Source: Hydrogenophaga sp. | GTDB lineage: Bacteria; Pseudomonadota; Gammaproteobacteria; Burkholderiales; Burkholderiaceae_C | Assembly (NCBI RefSeq): GCF_030651625.1 | Contig: NZ_JAUSCF010000017.1 | Location: forward strand, 62,001 to 126,000 | Direction of reading: 5' to 3' | Length of the DNA stretch: 64,000 nt | Shown: positions 46,575 to 55,401 of the stretch, one piece after another | Position numbering within the stretch: position 1 is the first letter of the stretch | How the letters are laid out: each line of letters starts with the position of its first letter | Notes under the pieces: model-generated | The model's input: only the letters and a program-made list of their open reading frames with translations | Database searches by the model: none | Told to the model about the DNA's origin: nothing | Position numbers and translations under genes: made by a program

Positions 46575-48078
46575 CGCTGTCGTCGGTGGGCATGCTCAGG
46601 CCCAGCCGCTGGATGCGGTAGCGCATCTGCCGCAGGTTGAGTCCCAGGCGCGCTGCGGCGGCGGTGCGGTTGTAGTCACACTCCCTCAACGCCTTGAGCA
46701 GCACGAGACGCTCCTGCTCATCCAGGTAGGTCTGCAGATCGTTTGGAATGTCGATCGCGGCAGGGGCGTTGTCCGGCGACGTGGGCGATGGCCCTGAAGC
46801 GAGGGGTGACTCGCTGTCGGTCGATCCATCTGGCTGGACCGCCTCGAGATCACCGAAATCACTGGGTTCGATGGCGTCGCCGCTGCTGAGCGCCAGGGCA
46901 CGTTGCAGCAGATTCTCCAGTTCACGGACATTGCCTGGCAGTGCCCGCGTCTGCAGCCACGCCAGGGCCCGGTCTGACAGCGCGGGCGCTGGTTGGCCGC
47001 TTTCCTTGCAGATGCGCTTCATGAGCGCGCGCGCCAGTTCGGGCAGGTCCTCGCGTCGCTCGCGAAGGGCAGGGGTGCGCAGTTCGATGACGTTCAGCCG
47101 GTAAAAAAGATCCTGCCGGAACTGACTGCTCTGGACCAACGCCGACAGGTCGCGGTGGGTGGCGCTGACCAGACGCACATCCACGGCGTTTTCCTGCACG
47201 CCGCCGAGCGGGCGCACGCGGCGCTCCTGGATGACGCGCAACAGTTTGGCCTGCATGGCGATGGGCAGATCGCCAATTTCATCGAGAAACAGCGTGCCGC
47301 CCTTGGCCGCCTGGAAGTAGCCCTCTCGGTCCTGGGTGGCTCCGGTGTACGCACCCTTGCGAGCGCCAAAAAACTCGGCTTCGATGAGATTTTCAGGAAT
47401 GGCGCCGCAATTCACCGCCACGAACGGACCGCTGGCGCGGTGGCTGCATTCGTGCACCGCACGCGCCACCAGTTCCTTGCCGGTGCCGGATTCGCCCAGG
47501 ATGAGCACCGGCGCCATGCTCGTTGCCACCTTTTCGATGCGCGACTTGATCTGCACGATGCTGGGTGCGCTGCCAACAATGCGTTGCAGGGAGCGCACGC
47601 CCGCAGGCGGCAATGGTGCGCGGGAGAGTTGCAGCGCGGTCAGTGTGTCGCCTGCATGCTCGGCGTCGGTGGTGCGATCGAGCAGAGCGGCAGGTGGATG
47701 CCTTTGGCTCTGCAATGCTGAGGATACCGCTGCGCGCAGTTGTTTGAGATCGACCGGTTTGGTCAGGTAGTCGAATGCACCGAGTTTCAGTGCCTCCACG
47801 GCGTTTTCAGCCGATCCGTGGGCAGTGATGACAATGCTTTTTTCGGTGCGCTGAGTGTCTGTCAGCTGGCGAAGCAACTCCAGCCCCAACCCGTCAGGCA
47901 GGCGCATGTCGGTGATCAGCACGTCGAAGCGCTTCTGCGCCAGCCACTCGCGGGCCTGCTCCAGATCGGGCGCCGAGGTCACTTCGTGACCCTCTCGCAG
48001 CAGCGTCAGCTCGTAGAGTGTGCGAAGGTCGGGCTCATCGTCTACAACGAGGATCGAGGCAATGGGTTGCGCAGTCAT
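46564..48078 (-). CDS. pilR: Type IV pilus response regulator PilR (NtrC family)
   Basis: Sigma-54 activator of 504 residues. Receiver domain with phosphoacceptor D57 (DVLITDMRLPDG) and lysine in LTKPVDLKQL; AAA+ domain with Walker A GESGTGKE, GAYTGA (a functional variant of GAFTGA), GGTLFLDEIGD, and the R-finger region RQDLFYRLN; C-terminal Fis-type helix-turn-helix NRTAAAARLGLNLRQMRYRIQRLGL typical of PilR. Partner of PilS upstream; expected to activate pilA, which is not in the window. A low-complexity linker precedes the DNA-binding domain. Confidence 0.93.
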   Translation of the reverse strand: MTAQPIASILVVDDEPDLRTLYELTLLREGHEVTSAPDLEQAREWLAQKRFDVLITDMRLPDGLGLELLRQLTDTQRTEKSIVITAHGSAENAVEALKLGAFDYLTKPVDLKQLRAAVSSALQSQRHPPAALLDRTTDAEHAGDTLTALQLSRAPLPPAGVRSLQRIVGSAPSIVQIKSRIEKVATSMAPVLILGESGTGKELVARAVHECSHRASGPFVAVNCGAIPENLIEAEFFGARKGAYTGATQDREGYFQAAKGGTLFLDEIGDLPIAMQAKLLRVIQERRVRPLGGVQENAVDVRLVSATHRDLSALVQSSQFRQDLFYRLNVIELRTPALRERREDLPELARALMKRICKESGQPAPALSDRALAWLQTRALPGNVRELENLLQRALALSSGDAIEPSDFGDLEAVQPDGSTDSESPLASGPSPTSPDNAPAAIDIPNDLQTYLDEQERLVLLKALRECDYNRTAAAARLGLNLRQMRYRIQRLGLSMPTDDSDGG

Positions 48079-48110
48079 TGTGGGCGGCGGGATGGGCAGT
48101 CTGTTCGTAC

Positions 48111-49889
48111 TCAGGTGGCGCCGCGAAGCGACCCGGGCCGCGTCATGGAGGGGATGGAGTCACCTGGTGTGTAGGACAGGTTTTGCTGCACGGGTTGTCG
48201 GCTGTGTCCGTCCGATGCCGCCATGATCACATAGAACTCATTGCCGTCGCGCTGGTCCAGCCGGGTGCGCTGGTAGGCAATGTTGGCGCCGTATCGCTCG
48301 CACAGTTCGCGGCAGATGTAGAGCCCCAGTCCACTGGACCGGCTCTCGGAAGAAAAGAAGGGTTCGAACAGGTGCTTGAGGACGCCGGCCTCCAGGGGAG
48401 CGCCGTCGCTCCACACCGACATGCGCACCCGGTCGTTGCCACTGGGTTGGGAGATGACACGGATCGAAGAAGGCTGGCCGGTGGCGTGCCGCATGGCGTT
48501 GTCGAGCAGGTTGACCAGCAGTCGGCGCAGGTGCTCGGGGTCGAAGCCCACGTGTGCGGCGGGAGCGTGGGTGTGCACGCCCAGGATACCGCGCGACTGG
48601 TTCTGGCGCGACCATTCCTGCGTGATGTAGCGGATGGAAGCGTCCAGCGGGAGCGACGGGATCAGTCCTTCAATCTGGCTTGGCTGGGCTCGCGCGACGT
48701 TGAGAATGTCGTCGACGATGCGCGAGAGACGCTGGGCGTTGTGCTCGATCATCTGCGTGAGTTTCTTCTGTGCCGGCGCTTGCACTTCTTCGTCGAGCAG
48801 GGCGTTCGCTTGTGTGATGGCTGAAAGCGGGTTGCGGATCTCGTGGGCCACGGCTGCCGACATCCGCCCCATGGACGCCAGCTTCTCGGTGCGCACGCGC
48901 GCTTCCACTTCGCGCAGGTCTTCCAGAAACACCACGCACAGACCACGGCCCCGGCCACCCTGCACCGTCAGCCGGGTGCGGGCGTACAGGCGGTGGGTGG
49001 TGAGTTCGTCGATGTCAAGAGAGATTTCCGATTGCAGTGGCTGACCGAGAACGAAGGTCTCGTTCACCAGGTGAGACAGACCGGCCCAGCTCTCTTTCAC
49101 GGAAAGCAGGAGCCGCGTGGCGCTGGAGTGTCCTTCGCCCAGCAGCATGGCCAGCGCAGCGGGATTGGCACTGCGCACCACGCCGTGCGGGTCCGCCACC
49201 AGCACCCCTTCGGTCAGACTTTCGATGATCAGTTCGTTGACTTCGGCCTGGTTGCGCGCGGCCACCTGGCTGCTCTGGGCCAACGCCTCTTCTTTGGCCA
49301 GCCGGATGGCGAGCTGGTTGGCCAGTACGGCGACCAGGAAAAAGCCTGTGCCCGTCAGACCCGCCTGGAGAAAGCGCGCGGTCGACACGTCACTGAGCAA
49401 GGGCGCGCTGAGCCAGGCCTCTCCCAGCAGGTAGAAGGCCACGCTGGCGGCCGTGGCCAGTCCCAGCATCAGGGGCCCGAGGATGGAAGCCAGCAGCACC
49501 GGCAGGGCAAACAGCGGGGTGTAGTTGAGGCTGGCTTGCTGGAAATACTGGAGCACCGCAAACACCACCATGTCCACGCCGATGGTCATCACCCATTGAA
49601 GGCGGAACACCTGGCCGTGGTCGATCGGGCGGGACCAAAAAAGCACCGCCAGGGTTGCGCAAAGGTGCCCCGCGCACAGGGCCACCAGCCAGTCCGGCCC
49701 CCCCGCGTTGGTGAGCAGCACGAATGTCTGCAGCGCCAGCAACACCGCAGCGATGAATACGCGGGCGCGCATGAAGGCGCTCCACAGCCGCACAAACGCC
49801 CTCAGTCGCTGTTCTCGCCCATGCGAGCTGCCGGTTTCGAACACCGAAAACCAGGAGGGAGCGAATTGTGAATGGGTGTTCCGAGCCAT
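48111..49889 (-). CDS. pilS: Type IV pilus sensor histidine kinase PilS
   Basis: Membrane histidine kinase of 592 residues. Five to six N-terminal membrane helices (about 40-190), a PAS domain (LIIESLTEGVLVADPHGVVRSANPAALAMLLGEG), then HisKA with H-box AAVAHEIRNPLSAI and HATPase with NLLDNAMRHA and SSGLGLYICREL. The helices and PAS match the PilS layout that senses pilin in the membrane. It precedes pilR by 32 bases. About 60 residues longer than Pseudomonas PilS, mostly at the N-terminus and tail. Confidence 0.92.
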   Translation of the reverse strand: MARNTHSQFAPSWFSVFETGSSHGREQRLRAFVRLWSAFMRARVFIAAVLLALQTFVLLTNAGGPDWLVALCAGHLCATLAVLFWSRPIDHGQVFRLQWVMTIGVDMVVFAVLQYFQQASLNYTPLFALPVLLASILGPLMLGLATAASVAFYLLGEAWLSAPLLSDVSTARFLQAGLTGTGFFLVAVLANQLAIRLAKEEALAQSSQVAARNQAEVNELIIESLTEGVLVADPHGVVRSANPAALAMLLGEGHSSATRLLLSVKESWAGLSHLVNETFVLGQPLQSEISLDIDELTTHRLYARTRLTVQGGRGRGLCVVFLEDLREVEARVRTEKLASMGRMSAAVAHEIRNPLSAITQANALLDEEVQAPAQKKLTQMIEHNAQRLSRIVDDILNVARAQPSQIEGLIPSLPLDASIRYITQEWSRQNQSRGILGVHTHAPAAHVGFDPEHLRRLLVNLLDNAMRHATGQPSSIRVISQPSGNDRVRMSVWSDGAPLEAGVLKHLFEPFFSSESRSSGLGLYICRELCERYGANIAYQRTRLDQRDGNEFYVIMAASDGHSRQPVQQNLSYTPGDSIPSMTRPGSLRGAT

Positions 49890-49992
49890 GTCACTGGAGG
49901 CCAGTCGCCCGAAAGCGCTGACAAACCCCTATGGGGGACATCGAACGAAGTGAGCGTGGTGGCTGTTTCATCCTAGGGCCGGCCGAGGCTTT

Positions 49993-50241
49993 TCATTCCG
50001 GGCCTCGCTCGCCCAGTCGCAGGTGTTCGTCACTGCAGTAGGTGCCCTGTCTGCCTTTGACGGCCTCCGCCTCGGGCAGGTGGGTGCCGCAGTGCCTGCA
50101 GGCGACCATCACAGTAGGGGGAGCCAGCTTGTTCGACCGGGGCGCTTTGCGCGCTGGTTTGTCATCGTCGCTTCTGAGGCGGTTGTTTCGCCAGATGTAG
50201 ATGGCCACCAGGATCACAGCAAGAACGAGCAGGTATTTCAT
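49993..50241 (-). CDS. PP0621-like small zinc-ribbon membrane protein
   Basis: Protein of 82 residues: an N-terminal membrane helix (MKYLLVLAVILVAIYIWRNN), a basic linker (RKAPRSNKLAPP), and a C-terminal cysteine motif MVACRHCGTHLPEAEAV with a further Cys in TYCSDEH. This is the layout of the PP0621 family, function unknown. The ATG at 50241 is chosen because it starts the membrane helix; the open frame upstream lies inside the next gene. It is 11 bases downstream of the CcsA/YpjD-like gene and precedes pilS, as is common in this group. Confidence 0.85.
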   Translation of the reverse strand: MKYLLVLAVILVAIYIWRNNRLRSDDDKPARKAPRSNKLAPPTVMVACRHCGTHLPEAEAVKGRQGTYCSDEHLRLGERGPE

Positions 50242-50252
50242 GTGGGTAGCGT

Positions 50253-51053
50253 TCAGCTGCGATTCAAAACCACTTCGAGTACAAAGCGGGATCCGGCATA
50301 GCCGAGCAGCAAGAAGCCCGCGCCCAGATACAGGGTCCGAACGGCGGTCCGCCCGCGCCAGCCCAGGCGCCAGCGTCCCAGCAGCAGGACGCCCATCGTC
50401 AGCCATGCCAGTACGGAAAACACCGTCTTGTGTTCCCACACCCATTGGTGATGCAGTGTGGCGGCGAACCACCCGCCCGCAAGAAGGGTGGCGCTCAGCA
50501 AGGCGAAACCCGCAGCCACGAACCGGAAAGTCAGTCGCTCCAGCATCAGCAGCGGCATGGTGGCTTCGGTGGATGTGCCTTGGCGCATGGCTTTCTCAGC
50601 CCGCTGCATCATCCAGGCGTGGAAGACGGCGGCTGCGATGAGCCCATAGGATGCGATGCCCAGTGCCCAATGAAGCGGCAGCCAGGATGATTGAAGTGCA
50701 GGGTAGGTGGATCCTGGAAAAACCAATGCCACCAGCACCGCAACAGAGCCGAGTGCAGCAAGCGTCCATCGTGCTCGCAACTGTGGATACAAGCGGCTTT
50801 CCACCAGGTAGACGGTCAATACCAGCCATGCGGTGATGGAGAGTGCCGGGGCGAAACCGAAACGAACCGGTTGAATGAACAAACCCTGCAACAGCACCAC
50901 CAGGTGAAGAAGCCAGGCGATGGCCAGCAGGCCGCGCACCTGCGGGGGTGTCATTCTCGGGTGGGCCCAGGCCAGCACGGCGTACGACAAAGCCGCCACT
51001 GACGAGAGCAGGGCGGCGGACGGATTCGACATGAGGGTGGGCAGCAGGTTCAT
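50253..51053 (-). CDS. CcsA/YpjD-like inner-membrane protein
   Basis: Polytopic protein of 266 residues with about eight membrane helices, belonging to the cytochrome c assembly (CcsA/CcmC/HemX) family. A WWD-like segment is seen as HHQWVWEHKTVFSVLAW, and histidines in LPLHWALGI and AWAHPRM are at heme-ligand positions. E. coli ypjD also lies divergently next to ffh, supporting assignment to that subgroup, where the function is membrane-related rather than proven heme export. The ATG at 51053 starts the first helix; codons upstream in frame are not supported. Confidence 0.85.
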   Translation of the reverse strand: MNLLPTLMSNPSAALLSSVAALSYAVLAWAHPRMTPPQVRGLLAIAWLLHLVVLLQGLFIQPVRFGFAPALSITAWLVLTVYLVESRLYPQLRARWTLAALGSVAVLVALVFPGSTYPALQSSWLPLHWALGIASYGLIAAAVFHAWMMQRAEKAMRQGTSTEATMPLLMLERLTFRFVAAGFALLSATLLAGGWFAATLHHQWVWEHKTVFSVLAWLTMGVLLLGRWRLGWRGRTAVRTLYLGAGFLLLGYAGSRFVLEVVLNRS

Positions 51054-51114
51054 GGACCGGGCACCACCACCCGCGCGCGTGCGGGTTGCGCAGCTAAAAT
51101 CATTTGCACAGTTT

Positions 51115-51138
51115 AACGGCCTTGTTACGAAGGCCGTT
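51115..51138. other. Perfect hairpin in the ccsA-like/ffh divergent region
   Basis: AACGGCCTT (51115-51123) pairs perfectly with AAGGCCGTT (51130-51138) around the loop GTTACG. No T-run follows in either direction, so it is not a typical terminator. It lies 62 bases upstream of the minus-strand gene start and about 97 upstream of ffh, where both promoters should lie, so an operator is possible. Confidence 0.6.
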
Positions 51139-51234
51139 GTGGGCCGGCACACCTGTTTGTGAGAAATACTGGCCACTCTGACCCATTTTTCCGCCACCCA
51201 AGCGGTGGCGTCTGCCCCTCACCCCGAGCGCACC

Positions 51235-52605
51235 ATGGCAACAGCCCTCTCCGAACGTCTCTCACGCATCGTCAAGGAAATGCGCGGCCAGGCCCGCATC
51301 ACCGAGAGCAATGTCACCGACATGATGCGCGAGGTGCGCATGGCCTTGCTGGAGGCCGATGTCGCGCTGCCGGTGGTGCGCGACTTCATCGCCAAGGTGA
51401 AGGAAAAGGCGCTGGGGCAGGAGGTGGTGGGTTCGCTCACGCCGGGACAGGCCATGGTCGGTATCGTCAACCGCGAGCTGGCAGCGATCATGGGTAGCGG
51501 CGTGTCCGACATCAATCTGGCCGCCCAGCCGCCGGCGGTGATTTTGATGGCGGGCCTGCAGGGCGCGGGCAAGACCACCACCACCGCCAAGCTGGCCAAA
51601 CACCTGATCGAGAAGCGCAAGAAGAAGGTGCTCACCGTTTCGGGTGACGTCTACCGCCCTGCGGCCATCGAACAGCTCAAGATGGTGACCGCGCAGGCGG
51701 GTGCGGAGTGGTTTCCCAGCACGGCGAACCAGAAGCCAGTGGACATTGCCCGCGCCGCGATCGACTACGCCCGCAAGCACTATTTCGATGTGCTGCTGGT
51801 CGATACGGCCGGTCGCCTGGCGATCGATGAGGCGCTGATGCGCGAGATCAAGGAACTGCATGCGGTGCTGGACCCGGTGGAGACACTGTTTGTGGTCGAC
51901 GCGATGCAGGGTCAGGATGCGATCAACACCGCGAAGGCGTTCAAGGAAGCCCTGCCTCTCACCGGCATCATCCTGACCAAGACCGACGGTGACTCGCGAG
52001 GTGGTGCTGCACTTTCGGTCAGGGCCATCACGGGTGCACCGATCAAGTTTGCCGGAGTCTCGGAAAAAATCGATGGCCTGGAGGTGTTCGATGCCGACCG
52101 GCATGCAGGGCGCATTCTGGGCATGGGCGACATCGTGGCCCTGGTCGAGCAGGTCACAGCAAGCGTGGACATGGCCGCCGCGCAGAAGCTGGCCGCCAAG
52201 GTCAAAAGCGGTGAGGGCTTCGACCTGAACGACTTCCTCGACCAGATTCGCCAGATGAAGCAGATGGGCGGACTCTCCAGCCTGATGGACAAGCTGCCGG
52301 GTGCCATGGCGGCCAAGGCCAGCGAGGTCGACATGAACCGCGCCGAAAAAGACATCAAGCGCAAGGAAGGCATCATCTGCAGCATGACGCTCAAGGAGCG
52401 CACCCGCCCGGACATCATCAAGGCCACACGCAAGCGCCGCATTGCCGCCGGCGCCGGCGTGCACGTTCAGGAAGTCAACCGCCTGCTCAAGGAGTTCGAG
52501 CAGATGCAGGGCATGATGAAGAAGATGAAGGGCGGCGGCATGATGAAGATGATCAAGCGCATGGGGGGCATGAAAGGCATGCCCAAGTTTCCCGGCATGG
52601 GTTGA
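51235..52605 (+). CDS. ffh: Signal recognition particle GTPase Ffh
   Basis: SRP protein of 456 residues. N domain; G domain with P-loop GLQGAGKTTTTAKLA (G1), DVYRPAAIEQL, DTAGRL (G3), TKTDGD (G4) and GVSEKIDGLEVF (G5); C-terminal M domain rich in methionine that binds 4.5S RNA and signal peptides (MQGMMKKMKGGGMMKMIKRMGGMKGM). The ATG at 51235 starts the N domain; a GTG 10 codons upstream is not supported. The 4.5S RNA gene itself is not in the window. Confidence 0.97.
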   Translation: MATALSERLSRIVKEMRGQARITESNVTDMMREVRMALLEADVALPVVRDFIAKVKEKALGQEVVGSLTPGQAMVGIVNRELAAIMGSGVSDINLAAQPPAVILMAGLQGAGKTTTTAKLAKHLIEKRKKKVLTVSGDVYRPAAIEQLKMVTAQAGAEWFPSTANQKPVDIARAAIDYARKHYFDVLLVDTAGRLAIDEALMREIKELHAVLDPVETLFVVDAMQGQDAINTAKAFKEALPLTGIILTKTDGDSRGGAALSVRAITGAPIKFAGVSEKIDGLEVFDADRHAGRILGMGDIVALVEQVTASVDMAAAQKLAAKVKSGEGFDLNDFLDQIRQMKQMGGLSSLMDKLPGAMAAKASEVDMNRAEKDIKRKEGIICSMTLKERTRPDIIKATRKRRIAAGAGVHVQEVNRLLKEFEQMQGMMKKMKGGGMMKMIKRMGGMKGMPKFPGMG

Positions 52606-52651
52606 TCTTTCGCAGGCAGGGGCTTCAGGTGGTGGTGAAAATGGCCCTGTC

Positions 52652-53278
52652 ATGTTGATCTTCATAGAAATCGCCGTGGCGGTGCTGTGCATGGCCGCCG
52701 CGCTGGCTTTGCGACCTTGGCGCATGTTGCGGGGCCCTTTGCTCACGCCCGCATTGGCAGCGGTGGTGCTGTTGCCCTTCCTGTGGCTGCTGCCTCAGGT
52801 CATGCCCAAGGGCTTGCCGATCCAGTTCTCTGGCGCCTGTCTGCTGTTGTTGGCGCTGGGCTGGCCCTTGGCGGTGCCCGTCTTGGGGGTGGTGGCTCTG
52901 ATCGTGTGGGGGCTTGGGCCTCTGGATGCCGACACCGTCCTGTCGCAATGGGTGTGGGTGGGGCTGGCGCCCGCCACACTGGCTTTGGGTGTGGGTGCCT
53001 TGATGCGGCGCTGGGTGCCATCGAACCTGTTTGTCTACACCCTGGGTCGCGGTTTTCTGGCCACCGCACTGGTGGTGTTCCTGGTCGGCGTGGTGTATGA
53101 GGTGACCCATCATCGGGTGGATGGCGTCGCGCTTGAGCAGGCCTTGGTGGCCCGCTGGCTGATGGCCTGGGGCGACGCTTTTCTCACCGGGATGTTCGCT
53201 GCCATTGGCGTGGCGTTTGCACCGCAATACCTGGCCACTTGGTCGGACGACCGTTACCTGAAGCCACCTGCAACCTGA
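52652..53278 (+). CDS. CbiM-like / energy-coupling factor permease-like membrane protein
   Basis: Integral membrane protein of 208 residues with six to seven hydrophobic helices. The C-terminal WLMAWGDAFLTGMFAAIGVAFAPQYLATWSDDRYL resembles a group of small proteobacterial proteins related to the CbiM/ECF transport permeases; I do not see the canonical N-terminal MHI metal site of CbiM, so transport function is uncertain. It follows ffh by 46 bases and converges on opgH. Confidence 0.65.
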   Translation: MLIFIEIAVAVLCMAAALALRPWRMLRGPLLTPALAAVVLLPFLWLLPQVMPKGLPIQFSGACLLLLALGWPLAVPVLGVVALIVWGLGPLDADTVLSQWVWVGLAPATLALGVGALMRRWVPSNLFVYTLGRGFLATALVVFLVGVVYEVTHHRVDGVALEQALVARWLMAWGDAFLTGMFAAIGVAFAPQYLATWSDDRYLKPPAT

Positions 53279-53325
53279 GCGGGGCGTGCCTCATACTCAG
53301 ATCGCAGGAATCCTCCAGCCAGGAA

Positions 53326-55401
53326 TCAGATGGCCTGGGGCAGGGCCAACCGGGCGGCATGGCGCCATGCGCGGCGCAGTACAGCGGGTGACCAGGACTC
53401 TTCCGGGATCAGTAGCAGCCCTTGCGCCCGCATCCGCTCACCGAACGTCACGTGGCTGGTCATCACCGTGATCGGCACCGCCAGCAACAGCGGCAGGGCG
53501 ATCGGCACCAGCCAGAGCAGGGCGTAGACATTCAGCAGGGCGACGCCCAAACCCAGGAGACAGATGATCATCGTCATTGGCGCCAGGCGAATGGCCGCGG
53601 TTTTCCAGGAAATGCCTGAGGCTTCGCGGGGTGGCGACTTCCAGTCGAGCTTGAGTCCGGTGATGGCTGCGAGCACGAACAGCGAGTGCGCGAGCATGCG
53701 CACGGGCGCTTGCAGCAGTGCGAGCACGGTTTCCATGGCAGCGCTCCCCAACAGTGCACCCGTTCCGCCAAACGCCTTCTGACCGCCTTTGAGAAAAACC
53801 GCGAGCAGGCCCAGCACGCGGGGCATGAACAGCATGCACAGCGTCCAGACCCAGAGGGTACGGATCTCTGCAGGAAGGGCGCTCCAATGGGGCACAACGC
53901 TGGTGTTGCTCACCCAGAGCGCCGTGCCGAAGGTCATGAAGGCCAGCCAGATCGGCGCCGACAGGTAGGACATCCCACCGATGACGAACATGGCACGGTG
54001 CACCCGGTGGATGCCGGGTTCTGCCATCAGACGCGAATTCTGCAGGTTGCCCTGGCACCAGCGCCGGTCGCGCTGGAGCTCGCTGAGCAGGTCCGGTGGC
54101 TGCTGCTCGTAGCTGCCAGTGAGGTCTGAGACCAGCCACACGTGGTAGCCGGCACGGCGCATCAAGGCAGCCTCGACGAAATCGTGCGACATGATGCCGC
54201 CCGACATGCCGCCTGTGCCCTTGATGGGGGCGAGTGCGCAGTGCTTCATGAACGGCTCTACCCGGATGATGGCGTTGTGTCCCCAGTAGTGCGATTCACC
54301 CAGTTGCCAGAACTGCATGCCCAGCGTGAACAGTCGACCGGTGACGCGGGAGGCGAACTGTTGTGCCCGGGCGTGCAGGGTGGCGTGGCCAATGGCCTGG
54401 GTGGCGGTCTGCACGATGCCAGCCCTCGGATTGGCCTCCATCAGTTTGACCATGGACACCAGACAGCTGCCGCTCATGACGCTGTCCGCGTCGAGCACCA
54501 CCATGTAGCGGTAGTCCTTGCCCCAGCGGCGGCAGAAGTCGGCCACGTTGCCTGCCTTGCGGTGCGTGCGGCGGGTGCGCAGGCGGTAGTAGACCTCGAT
54601 GGGGGGTAGATCGGTTTGTGCTGCGAGATCGCCGCGCAGGCGTTCCCAGGCGGCGCGCTCGGCGGCAGCGATGGCGGGGTCGTAGCTGTCCGACAGCACG
54701 AACACGTCGAACTGTCTGTTGTGACCGGTGGCGGCCAGTGATTCGCATGTCGCGCGCAAGCCGGCGAACACGGTGGCCACATCCTCGTTGCAGATGGGCA
54801 TGATGATCGCCGTGCGTGCATCGGGGTTCATGGCGTGGTCGCGCACCGAAGCGGCTGTGAGCGTGTGCGCGTCGCCGCGCAGTGTGACCCAGAAACCCAT
54901 GACGGCGGTGACGAATCCGGTGACAACCCAGGCAGACAGCACCATGAAGAGTGCCAGTTGGCCATACTGAAGCCATGCGTTGTCATGTGCCGGCTGGGCT
55001 TGCCCGAACAGGACAGTGGCAAAGGCTGTGGTCAGTAGCGTGAGCAGCGCGAACACGGCACGGCGACGGTTGGCCGCTCGCTCCCATGCTTCGGGTGCGA
55101 CGGCTTGCGCCTGTGTTCCTGCGGATGCGTAGGGCGGGAGCATCCGGCTGGCCGTGCTGAGTATCGATGTGCCCACGCTGTTCCAGAAGCCACGCCATGG
55201 GCGAGGCACCATCGATCCGCGATTCAAGGGCGGCGCAGTGAACGCATTGGGATGACGCTCCTCGCGCAGCAGACTGCGCGCCGGGAGGCTGGAGAGCTGT
55301 TCGGAGTTCACGGGCGTACCTTCGCTCTCCGCACTGTGGTGCGAGCTTGCTGGAGAGTGGCCCGGCGTGGCGCTCATTCGGGTAGCAGCAGATGTGTCCA
55401 T
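53326..55401 (-). CDS. opgH: Glucans biosynthesis glucosyltransferase OpgH (MdoH)
   Basis: Inner-membrane glycosyltransferase family 2 enzyme of 691 residues making the backbone of osmoregulated periplasmic glucans from UDP-glucose. Membrane helices flank a cytoplasmic GT domain with RTAIIMPICNEDVATVFAGL, VVLDADSVMSG (DxD), GGMSGGIMSHDFVEAALMRRAG and QRDRRWCQGNLQN. Further helices follow to the end. The ATG at 55401 overlaps opgG by 28 bases; an alternative ATG at 55377 forms an ATGA overlap with the opgG stop. Coupled with opgG in one operon, as in E. coli. Confidence 0.95.
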   Translation of the reverse strand: MDTSAATRMSATPGHSPASSHHSAESEGTPVNSEQLSSLPARSLLREERHPNAFTAPPLNRGSMVPRPWRGFWNSVGTSILSTASRMLPPYASAGTQAQAVAPEAWERAANRRRAVFALLTLLTTAFATVLFGQAQPAHDNAWLQYGQLALFMVLSAWVVTGFVTAVMGFWVTLRGDAHTLTAASVRDHAMNPDARTAIIMPICNEDVATVFAGLRATCESLAATGHNRQFDVFVLSDSYDPAIAAAERAAWERLRGDLAAQTDLPPIEVYYRLRTRRTHRKAGNVADFCRRWGKDYRYMVVLDADSVMSGSCLVSMVKLMEANPRAGIVQTATQAIGHATLHARAQQFASRVTGRLFTLGMQFWQLGESHYWGHNAIIRVEPFMKHCALAPIKGTGGMSGGIMSHDFVEAALMRRAGYHVWLVSDLTGSYEQQPPDLLSELQRDRRWCQGNLQNSRLMAEPGIHRVHRAMFVIGGMSYLSAPIWLAFMTFGTALWVSNTSVVPHWSALPAEIRTLWVWTLCMLFMPRVLGLLAVFLKGGQKAFGGTGALLGSAAMETVLALLQAPVRMLAHSLFVLAAITGLKLDWKSPPREASGISWKTAAIRLAPMTMIICLLGLGVALLNVYALLWLVPIALPLLLAVPITVMTSHVTFGERMRAQGLLLIPEESWSPAVLRRAWRHAARLALPQAI

